From Thermofilum sp. (GTDB lineage: Archaea > Thermoproteota > Thermoprotei > Thermofilales > Thermofilaceae), in the NCBI GenBank assembly GCA_020832965.1, contig JAJHRM010000120.1, forward strand, positions 1 through 7,426: DNA of 7,426 nt. The letters run 5' to 3'. The notes under the pieces were generated by a model, which was given only the letters and a program-made list of their open reading frames with translations, was not told the origin of the DNA and searched no databases. Positions 1 through 5,771 of the stretch are shown here, one piece after another; within the stretch, counting starts at the first letter, position 1, and each line of letters opens with the position of its first letter. The position numbers and the translations under genes were made by a program.

Positions 1-57
1 TGGTCAACGCTGATACTCGACGTGATCGCCGACGCGGCGAGAAGAGGCTGGATCTAA
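1..57 (+). CDS. C-terminal end of an unidentified protein (partial)
   Basis: Frame 1 reads open from the left edge for 18 codons and stops at TAA (55-57). The visible tail ends in DVIADAARRGWI, an amphipathic helix-like stretch with GC-rich codons unlike the AT-rich gene that follows. The stop overlaps by two bases the TAG stop (54-56) of the leftward gene, so the two genes converge with no spacer. The codon use (GCC, GCG, CTC, GTG) fits a real gene in this genome, but 18 residues are too few to name a family. The call rests on the uninterrupted frame, its composition and the neat tail-to-tail arrangement. Confidence 0.55.
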   Translation, partial: WSTLILDVIADAARRGWI

Positions 58-560
58 GCTCCTATAATGCTCCGTATCCCTTCAACCTCTTTTTCAGATA
101 AACCGCGCACTCCTTCTATTAAGCGGCCGTGAGGAGGGCAGGAAACGCATCGCCACGGAAGCAATTCTTCCCGAACCGAGAAAGCTAAGAAAGCACTTTC
201 GGACGAGTTAATTCTTTCCATTATCTGCTCCCAAAAATTATCCGATGGAACCCCTATAATCACAGCAAGTACCTCATTCTCTTTCAGGAGGATCGCTACA
301 GGCAGTGTAGCATTCAAATTTAATAGCAACTGACACAATCGCATCTCGGAGCGTTCATCTTTTCTCACAATAAAATTATCCGTAATTGTTCCAAGCTTAG
401 CTCTAATAGTATTTACCGCAATGTTGCCGTGATCATAGATCAATACTAAAATTTTCTTGGAAGATGTCAAATCTAATGATAATAAATAAGCTAATACAAT
501 CGCAGTCATAAGTATTATCATAAAAACTATTCTCAACTTAAATTCGGATGCTAATCCCAT
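54..560 (-). CDS. Small membrane-anchored protein with a probable thioredoxin-like fold, function unknown
   Basis: This 168-residue protein is not one I recognise by name. Residues 10-28 form a single hydrophobic segment preceded by K8 and R10, so the positive-inside rule puts the N-terminus in the cytoplasm and the rest outside the cell. The outer part alternates strand and helix like a thioredoxin core: strand KKILVLIY (35-42), helix, strand near 63-68, helix, then TLP (85-87, the usual cis-proline place) followed by hairpin VAILLKENEVLAVIIGV and a final helix. The usual CxxC after the first strand is absent (YDHGN instead). A CVSC motif occurs late, at C138-C141, with one more cysteine at C76. 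The ATG at 560 lies inside the end of the TrmB-like gene (23-bp overlap) with a weak GTGAG Shine-Dalgarno upstream, so translation is probably coupled to the regulator. The fold is inferred by eye; a sensor, redox or chaperone role near the transporter is speculative. Confidence 0.7.
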   Translation of the reverse strand: MGLASEFKLRIVFMIILMTAIVLAYLLSLDLTSSKKILVLIYDHGNIAVNTIRAKLGTITDNFIVRKDERSEMRLCQLLLNLNATLPVAILLKENEVLAVIIGVPSDNFWEQIMERINSSESAFLAFSVREELLPWRCVSCPPHGRLIEGVRGLSEKEVEGIRSIIGA

Positions 561-1593
561 ACGATCTCACTTCGATCTCAAAAGCCTCTATCTCTTCGAT
601 GTATGCACCGCGCCCTCCTACGCTCACCACCCTATCTCCAACTTTCACAAGCAAGGTTTCAACACCCCTTAAGGGGTCGCTATAAGTGTCAACGGCGTAG
701 CCTTCAATTTTTACTTTTTCACCATTCCTCACGAGCCTGCCTACAATGCTCACAGATGGCGCAATACCTTTTGAAAGTAGAAAACGCACATGGTCGAGCG
801 CTCTTGCCAAGTTACTATATCTACGTTTCTCTAAACTTTCTAAGTTCCTAAAGATAAGTTTAGCCTCTTTTCTCAAATAATTAAAGAAATATACTGCAAA
901 AATCCCCATTAAATTCTCATCTGTAATTTCATAAGCTATAGGCTCGCTCTTTTCATGATTAACAATTACTAAAACTTGAGAAAAATCGGGAATTACGAAC
1001 TGTGGCGCTCTCGTTGGTCTGTGCAGTACCTCATCGGAAACCGAAATAAATAATTCATAGCTGATATTTTCGTTTCCAAGAAGAACTAAGCAAATTGAAA
1101 CATCTTTGCTCTTTTCTTTTAAAATACCTAAATAATTTTTAAGAAAGTTAGCATAGGCAGCGATAAGTAGCTCATGGTTAGCAGAGGTTATCGCTTTACG
1201 AATTAAATTATCAACTGCACTTTTACCTTTTGCTATCCAAACCCCCTCTTCTTCGTTTTCAGATTTACTTTGCGATGCAAATTCTATTAACTGATTAACA
1301 TATTTTAACGAATCATAGTATTGCCTGCTGATAAAGTTTACTAGAGCTATGCGGGGATCGACAGCTTTATATCGTCGAGGTCTAGTGTTAGAAATCTCTA
1401 TTAGGCCTTTTTCTTCCAGTGATCTTATTACATCATAGATTCTGGAATACGGAACTTTGCTTAATTTTGATAAATCCGTACTTGTCAAAGGACCAAATAA
1501 TAGTAATGTGACATAAACTTTTGCCTCATACTCTTTCAAGCCTAATTTCATAGCAATTTGATAAAGATTTTCTAAATGTTCACCCGAAGGCAT
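538..1593 (-). CDS. TrmB-family sugar-responsive transcriptional regulator
   Basis: A 351-residue protein with the full TrmB layout. A winged helix-turn-helix covers about residues 18-78, beginning LGLKEYEAKVYVTLL and containing the recognition region VPYSRIYDVIRSLEEKGL. A charged helix (about 84-116) fits the dimerising linker. The middle (about 117-255) matches the phospholipase-D-like effector domain of the family. The C-terminal beta domain (about 280-351) ends in SVGGRGAYIEEIEAFEIEV, the hallmark of the TrmB sugar-binding domain. Length is typical (about 340). Family members bind maltose, trehalose, glucose or similar sugars and repress or activate transporter and glycolytic genes. The gene lies 16 bp after the DppC-like gene and overlaps the next gene by 23 bp, so it probably shares the permease transcript. 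The ATG at 1593 has no clear Shine-Dalgarno; Met15 is an alternative start. The likely target is the inverted repeat at 3588-3604 (inference). The gene is clearly more AT-rich than the binding-protein and ATPase genes. Confidence 0.93.
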   Translation of the reverse strand: MPSGEHLENLYQIAMKLGLKEYEAKVYVTLLLFGPLTSTDLSKLSKVPYSRIYDVIRSLEEKGLIEISNTRPRRYKAVDPRIALVNFISRQYYDSLKYVNQLIEFASQSKSENEEEGVWIAKGKSAVDNLIRKAITSANHELLIAAYANFLKNYLGILKEKSKDVSICLVLLGNENISYELFISVSDEVLHRPTRAPQFVIPDFSQVLVIVNHEKSEPIAYEITDENLMGIFAVYFFNYLRKEAKLIFRNLESLEKRRYSNLARALDHVRFLLSKGIAPSVSIVGRLVRNGEKVKIEGYAVDTYSDPLRGVETLLVKVGDRVVSVGGRGAYIEEIEAFEIEVRSYGISIRI

Positions 1594-1609
1594 ACTGATT
1601 CAGGAATTT

Positions 1610-2491
1610 TTACATTCCAGTTATTTTCTTTAAACGAGGATTGAAGTATTCATCGAGTCCTATGTTTATCAAATTGAACGCTACGAATATTGCTGCCAGC
1701 AAAATCAATATGAAAGCCATAGTGAACGGCATGAGCGATAGGTAGCCCATGGGTATGTAAATGTTAATCAGGTAACCGAGAGTCGGTACATCGGGTGGAC
1801 CCAATCCGAGGAACCTGAGAGCAGTTTCCGCCATTATGGACCCCATCGTTGCGTAGGAAAAGGATACGACGATATAAGGCAGAAGGTTTGGTAGTAGTTC
1901 GAAAAATATGATTTCATAAGTTTTTAAATTTGTTATAATAGCTAATTGAACAAATTCCCTGCTCTTCAGACTTAAAACTTGCGAGCGGATTGCTCTGGCA
2001 GCTCCTGGCCAGCTAAAGGCCGCTACAAGCAGTCCGAAGACCGGCATACTCCTGATCGTTACGTAAGCGGCTAGCGTGGCGAAGATGGGCCACGTGGGTA
2101 TTACCAGCAAGGTATCGGTAAACGAGCGCAGCGCATGATCTAACAAGCCGCCCTTATAGCCTGCCGCGAAGCCTATGACCACGGCTATTAACGTAGCAAA
2201 GAAGCCTCCTATTATGCCGACAGCTAACGAGTTCCCGAGACCCACAAGCGCCATCGCTAAGATGTCTCTGCCATAGTGGTCAGTACCTAACGGATGCTCG
2301 GGCGAGGGGTAAAGCGAGGGGTAGAAAGTTCCAGGGATCGTAGGATCTCTAGCGAACCGCGCCTTGTAAATCGCAGCGCCAAGTGTGGCCAGCAGTAAGA
2401 GAACGGCTAGAATTGATGCGCCAGCAAGGACTTTTCTATTAGATCGTATAGTGTTGAAAACTTTCTTCGCCAGCTTGATAGTTTCACTCAC
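1610..2491 (-). CDS. ABC transporter permease, DppC/OppC-like
   Basis: A 293-residue inner subunit of an Opp/Dpp-type importer, forming the membrane channel with the neighbouring DppB-like protein. The first transmembrane helix is at about 22-41. It is followed by the family hallmark HPLGTDHYGRDIL (67-79) on the outer side, then about five more hydrophobic segments. The cytoplasmic ATPase-docking loop (about 177-205) has the expected ending IIFFELLPNLLPY, but the conserved glycine of the EAA loop is asparagine (N188) and the EAA itself reads QLA. The motif FLGLGPPDVPTLG (227-239) and the ending NIGLDEYFNPRLKK are typical of the family. The start codon is GTG (2491-2489), supported by GGGTGA at 2503-2498 with a 6-base spacer. 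It overlaps the upstream permease gene by 8 bp, which indicates translational coupling. Substrate cannot be read from the permease; the regulator next door suggests a sugar. Confidence 0.94.
   Translation of the reverse strand: MSETIKLAKKVFNTIRSNRKVLAGASILAVLLLLATLGAAIYKARFARDPTIPGTFYPSLYPSPEHPLGTDHYGRDILAMALVGLGNSLAVGIIGGFFATLIAVVIGFAAGYKGGLLDHALRSFTDTLLVIPTWPIFATLAAYVTIRSMPVFGLLVAAFSWPGAARAIRSQVLSLKSREFVQLAIITNLKTYEIIFFELLPNLLPYIVVSFSYATMGSIMAETALRFLGLGPPDVPTLGYLINIYIPMGYLSLMPFTMAFILILLAAIFVAFNLINIGLDEYFNPRLKKITGM
1629..1634 (-). promoter_or_regulatory. Possible internal TATA box for the TrmB-like gene
   Basis: TTTAAA (palindromic) lies within the last codons of the DppC-like gene, with its centre about 38 bases before the TrmB-like ATG at 1593. 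With the usual archaeal spacing of about 25 bases, transcription would begin near 1606 and leave a leader of about a dozen bases, consistent with the lack of a Shine-Dalgarno before that ATG. The hexamer is short and the region is AT-rich, so chance is a real possibility. If used, it would allow the regulator to be made independently of the permeases. Confidence 0.3.
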
Positions 2492-3584
2492 CGTAACTCA
2501 CCCTAGGATCCACGAAGGGGTATATCAGGTCAAGGATGAAGCTTGCTGTTAATACTGTCAGGGTAGTCAGCACTATGAACGCCATCACGAGATTATAATC
2601 TAAGCCGGTGAGCGCTGCTGAGAACAGCATACCTACCCCTGGGTACCTGAAAAGCGTTTCTACAACTACAGAACCGCTCACTATAAAGCCGAGGGAAATA
2701 CCTAGGTTCGTCAACTGAGGTAATAAAGCGTTTCTTACAACGTATTTCTGAAATATCGTTATTTTTCTTAAACCTTTTGCCTCTGCGAAGGCTATATAAT
2801 CCTCTCCTAAAATCGTTACAACTAAAGAACGCATACTTAACAGCCAAGAGAAGGCGGTTGAAAGCACGAGTGAGAGCGAGGGGAGGATCGCGTGCTTTAC
2901 AACCGAGGCGATGAACTCTAAGGAGAGCCCTGGCTTAAGCAGAGGGTTGTAGGCGCCTCCGGTAGGAAGCCACCCGAGTATATAGCCGAAAAGTAACACT
3001 AAGAAGACTGCTAGCACGTAGAACGGTATTTGGGAGAACGCTAGAGCAAAAGCCACTAGGGCCCTGTCGAGCTTACTACCTGCCTTCCAACCGGCTAAAG
3101 CTCCAAGAATTGTGCCAAGCAGCCATGAAATCACAACGGATGTACCAAGGAGCCCTAGGGTCCAAGGCAACCGCTCGAGTATGAGTTCTTGAGCTCTTCG
3201 TGGAAACGCGATCAACGAAGGCCCGAAATCGAAATGGAGCAAAAGTCTTTTCATGAAAGAAACGTACTGCGTGAGCAGATCGCCTTTTAATCCGAACATT
3301 TCCAAATAAGTATCGACTATCTGCTTCGCCTGCTCAGCCATTGTGTATTGACCCTGCGCGAGCAGCGCCTGCACGTAAGATTGTATGGGGTTCCCTGGAA
3401 TTAACCTCATGAAGAAGAATGTGAACGTGATGGCTAGATAACTAGTTATCACGTAGGTGACGAGCCTCCTCAACAGGTAGCGTGTAAGAGGGCCGCCGAT
3501 TTTCACGGTTAAACGCTTTGCGAGCTCCGCTTTAAGTTTTCCGGGTGAGAGGTTTTCGCTGCGGGGCTGTGAGGCGCAAACCAT
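2484..3584 (-). CDS. ABC transporter permease, DppB/OppB-like
   Basis: A 366-residue membrane subunit of an Opp/Dpp-type importer. RYLLRRL (35-41) leads into the first transmembrane helix (about 41-60), followed by the family signature RLIPGNP (60-66). A long external loop includes HFDFGPSLIAF, and five further hydrophobic segments follow. The ATPase-docking EAA loop is canonical: DYIAFAEAKGLRKITIF (262-278) then RNALLPQL. VETLFRYPGVGML (308-320) and the terminal DLIYPFVDPRVSYG are also classic DppB features. The ATG at 3584 gives an N-terminal extension of about 30 residues that most DppB proteins lack, and it has no Shine-Dalgarno. GTG at 3506 (residue 27) is a serious alternative, with a possible TATA element 27 bases before it. 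First gene of the leftward unit; divergent from the binding-protein gene, and read together with the DppC-like gene, whose start it overlaps by 8 bp. Confidence 0.93.
   Translation of the reverse strand: MVCASQPRSENLSPGKLKAELAKRLTVKIGGPLTRYLLRRLVTYVITSYLAITFTFFFMRLIPGNPIQSYVQALLAQGQYTMAEQAKQIVDTYLEMFGLKGDLLTQYVSFMKRLLLHFDFGPSLIAFPRRAQELILERLPWTLGLLGTSVVISWLLGTILGALAGWKAGSKLDRALVAFALAFSQIPFYVLAVFLVLLFGYILGWLPTGGAYNPLLKPGLSLEFIASVVKHAILPSLSLVLSTAFSWLLSMRSLVVTILGEDYIAFAEAKGLRKITIFQKYVVRNALLPQLTNLGISLGFIVSGSVVVETLFRYPGVGMLFSAALTGLDYNLVMAFIVLTTLTVLTASFILDLIYPFVDPRVSYGE
2498..2503 (-). promoter_or_regulatory. Shine-Dalgarno supporting the GTG start of the DppC-like gene
   Basis: On the minus strand GGGTGA lies 6 bases before the GTG at 2491. 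It pairs with the conserved archaeal 16S rRNA 3' end (AUCACCUCC). It decides a non-ATG start that overlaps the previous gene, and sits inside that gene's final codons. Confidence 0.6.
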
Positions 3585-3589
3585 TTATA
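3584..3589 (+). promoter_or_regulatory. TATA box of the binding-protein gene, readable in both directions
   Basis: TTTATA matches the archaeal box A consensus TTTAWA, with an A-run (3578-3580) just upstream as a possible BRE. Its centre is about 33 bases before the ATG at 3620, so the predicted start of transcription lies near 3612 and the message would be almost leaderless. Read on the minus strand the same bases are TATAAA, which would place a leftward start near 3560, compatible with the GTG at 3506 of the DppB-like gene but not with the ATG at 3584. Confidence 0.6.
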
Positions 3590-3604
3590 CCACTGGAGGT
3601 GGCA
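3588..3604. promoter_or_regulatory. Inverted repeat, candidate TrmB-type operator
   Basis: TACCAC-TGGAG-GTGGCA is an inverted repeat with five of six arm positions complementary and a 5-base spacer. It matches 9 of the 12 defined positions of the Thermococcales TrmB-family motif TATCAC-N5-GTGATA, with the same spacing. It abuts the TATA box and lies between it and the predicted start of the binding-protein transcript, a place where binding would be expected to block initiation. A TrmB-family regulator is encoded 2 kb away in the divergent unit. Assignment as its operator is inference. The core also contains a perfect Shine-Dalgarno (GGAGGTGG), discussed in the findings. Confidence 0.5.
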
Positions 3605-3619
3605 TTTATCCGAAGAGGC

Positions 3620-5737
3620 ATGAAGGTGAAAAAAGCTTTAATTAGGGGCTTCGCAGTGCTCGCGGCTCTAGCGCTCGCGGCCCTCTTGCTGCCCCTGCCT
3701 GCAAGAGCTCAGGAGATCCCCGTACCCCTCGAAGATACCGTGATAATCGTGAGACCACCCTGGACTATATGGGATAAATGGAATCCGTGGATCCCCAACG
3801 GGCTCGGCAACTGGGAAGGTTTCTTCCAAGTGATATTGGAACCGCTGTGGTACTTCAACTACAGCGCGCCTGATCCTACGAAGGCGATCGTATACTGGCT
3901 GGCGGAGGGCTTCGAGTACAGGGATGATTACAAGACTTTCGTCATTCGCTTAAGGAGGGGAGTTACGTGGAGTGATGGCAAGCCTTTCACTTCGAGGGAC
4001 GTGAAATTCACGATCGAGTTGGTTAAAAGGACTCCAGGTCTGTCGCCGCACGTCTGGGCTGAAGAGTGGATCGACAGCGTTGAGACGCCCGACGACTACA
4101 CGGTTATCATAAGGCTGAAGAAACCCAACCCGAGGTTCCACTACAACTTCAGGCAGTGGGGAACCCTCTACATAATGCCGGCGCACGTGTGGGAAGGCAA
4201 GGATCCCTTAACGTTTACGTTCCATCCGCCTGTGGGTACCGGACCGTACAAGTTTGTGAGAAGCATGCCTGAGCAGCAGATGTGGATTTACGAGCGTAGG
4301 GATGACTACTGGGCTTGCAAGCAGCTGGGCTTCTGCCCCGTTCCCAAATACGTGGTTTACAGAGCGCAGCAAGCCGCTGACGTAGAAAGGATTAACGTGA
4401 TCTTAGGCCAGCCCGCGGCGTGGGTAGCGACGGACATCTTCCCTGTGGCGATAACGAAGGAGCTGATGAGGTACCCCAACGTTACGGTCGTTCCCTTCTT
4501 CGACCCCTGCCCTAGGGGTCTCTGGATCAATACGCGGAAGTACCCGCTCAGCCTAAAGGAGGTGAGGTGGGCGATAGCTTACGCTATAGACTACGACTCG
4601 CTGGCAAGGGCCTGGCCGTCAGCTACGCCCGCGGTCCCCGCTCCCTACCCGTTCCCCGATTGGCCATCCCTGAGGGAGTACAGGTACCCCGATGTGCCGA
4701 CCCCGAAGTACGATCCGAAGAGAGCCGTCCAGATACTTGAGGGTCTCGGCTTCAAGCGAGGTCCCGACGGTATCTGGGTTACGCCGAACGGGACAAAGCT
4801 CTCCTTCGAGATTTTGGCTTGGCCGACGAGCGAACGCATACTAGCCGCCATCGTGGCTGAGAACCTCAAAGCCATAGGCATCGATGCCACAGTCAAAGCT
4901 CCGCCGCACGCCGTCAGCGGTGAGCTGACCCTGAGAGGTCAGTTCGACCTCTACCTGATATGCTTGTGCACGGGCATGCCCTGGAACCTAGATCCGCTCA
5001 ACCTCCTCGAAACGTTCTACACGGAGTACGGTAAGCGCGTTAAACCGCTTGGAGAGCCCAACCCAGAGGTCTCAGTATCAAGATACGTCGATCCAGAGCT
5101 TGATAGGATAGTTGACGAGTTGCGTGTGCTGCATCCTGCGGATCCGAGGGCTAAGGAGTTGGCTCACCAAGGTATAAAGAGGCTTATGGAAGGGCTACCG
5201 GTCATCCCGCTCACGGAAACGATCTACGAGATCGTTTACACAACCAAGTACTGGGACAACTGGCCGGTACCCGGCAACGAGTACACGATCCCACCGCAGT
5301 GGTGGCCTGAGGTGAAGTTCATGCTCTTCAAGATAAGGAAACCCGTGAAGGTCGAGTACGTGAGGGTGTGGATCACCGGCGCTGTAGAAAGATTCAGGGG
5401 CGTGGACTACAAGTGGTACGGTCCGTACGTTAGAGGCGAGTACGTGGAGCTGCCTAGGCCCGATGCGGAAAACTTAATCGCCAAAGGCTTAGCATCCTTC
5501 ACACCACCGGCTGCACCGGAGGTAGAGCAAGCGGTCAAGCTGCTACCCAAGCTAAGCAGCGATGTGGAGGCGCTGAAGAGCGCTGTAAACGCTATCAGCA
5601 GCAGAGTCGATGCGGTGTACAGCCAAGTTGCCGGTCTCAGCTCCGCCCTAACGGCCGCCACTGCCTTAAGCGTATTAACGTTCATCTTAGTCTTAGTGCT
5701 ACTAGCTTTCACCTTAAGAAAACCGAAGGCGAAATAA
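3620..5737 (+). CDS. Membrane-anchored extracellular solute-binding protein, family 5 (Opp/Dpp type)
   Basis: The receptor of the importer, 705 residues from the chosen start. A Sec signal peptide opens the protein: MKVKK, hydrophobic core, and ARA before Q31 as the likely cleavage site. The family 5 binding domain runs to about residue 573, with the hallmark YKTFVIRLRRGVTWSDGKPF, then FTIE and later PVGTGPYKF. Five cysteines (233, 239, 297, 448, 450) could form disulfides outside the cell. A small extra domain (about 576-627), a proline-rich hinge, a heptad-like helix (about 632-678) and a transmembrane helix (680-699) with basic tail RKPKAK follow, so the protein is tethered C-terminally, as in many archaeal receptors. 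The frame opens at 3545, but ATG 3620 starts the signal peptide and lies correctly after the TATA box. Single-gene unit, codons GC-rich and regular, suggesting high expression. Substrate probably oligosaccharide, judged from the TrmB neighbour; peptide is not excluded. Confidence 0.94.
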   Translation: MKVKKALIRGFAVLAALALAALLLPLPARAQEIPVPLEDTVIIVRPPWTIWDKWNPWIPNGLGNWEGFFQVILEPLWYFNYSAPDPTKAIVYWLAEGFEYRDDYKTFVIRLRRGVTWSDGKPFTSRDVKFTIELVKRTPGLSPHVWAEEWIDSVETPDDYTVIIRLKKPNPRFHYNFRQWGTLYIMPAHVWEGKDPLTFTFHPPVGTGPYKFVRSMPEQQMWIYERRDDYWACKQLGFCPVPKYVVYRAQQAADVERINVILGQPAAWVATDIFPVAITKELMRYPNVTVVPFFDPCPRGLWINTRKYPLSLKEVRWAIAYAIDYDSLARAWPSATPAVPAPYPFPDWPSLREYRYPDVPTPKYDPKRAVQILEGLGFKRGPDGIWVTPNGTKLSFEILAWPTSERILAAIVAENLKAIGIDATVKAPPHAVSGELTLRGQFDLYLICLCTGMPWNLDPLNLLETFYTEYGKRVKPLGEPNPEVSVSRYVDPELDRIVDELRVLHPADPRAKELAHQGIKRLMEGLPVIPLTETIYEIVYTTKYWDNWPVPGNEYTIPPQWWPEVKFMLFKIRKPVKVEYVRVWITGAVERFRGVDYKWYGPYVRGEYVELPRPDAENLIAKGLASFTPPAAPEVEQAVKLLPKLSSDVEALKSAVNAISSRVDAVYSQVAGLSSALTAATALSVLTFILVLVLLAFTLRKPKAK

Positions 5738-5771
5738 AATAATAAAATAAAAACAAAATTTATTTATTTTT
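5738..5771. terminator. Bidirectional A/T-rich terminator between convergent genes
   Basis: The 26 bases separating the two stop codons are almost purely A and T. Read leftward they give T-runs (TTTTGTTTTTATTTT) straight after the OppF-like stop. Read rightward, TTTATTTATTTTT (5757-5771) follows the binding-protein stop and runs into the last codons of the opposing gene. Oligo-T tracts without a hairpin are the usual intrinsic archaeal terminators, and none is expected to be here by chance in such GC-rich surroundings. Confidence 0.7.

Noticed and set aside
603..851. Open frame antisense to the TrmB-like gene
   Set aside because: It lies over the conserved sugar-binding domain of the regulator and its product shows no recognisable motif.
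3545..3619. Longer receptor start at ATG 3545
   Set aside because: It would place 25 charged residues before a clear signal peptide, start upstream of the TATA box, and overlap the DppB-like coding region on the other strand.
5407..5712. Open frames antisense to the receptor gene (also near 3950-4186 and 4645-4896)
   Set aside because: They mirror the codon pattern of a well-supported gene, give low-complexity or family-free products and lack start signals.
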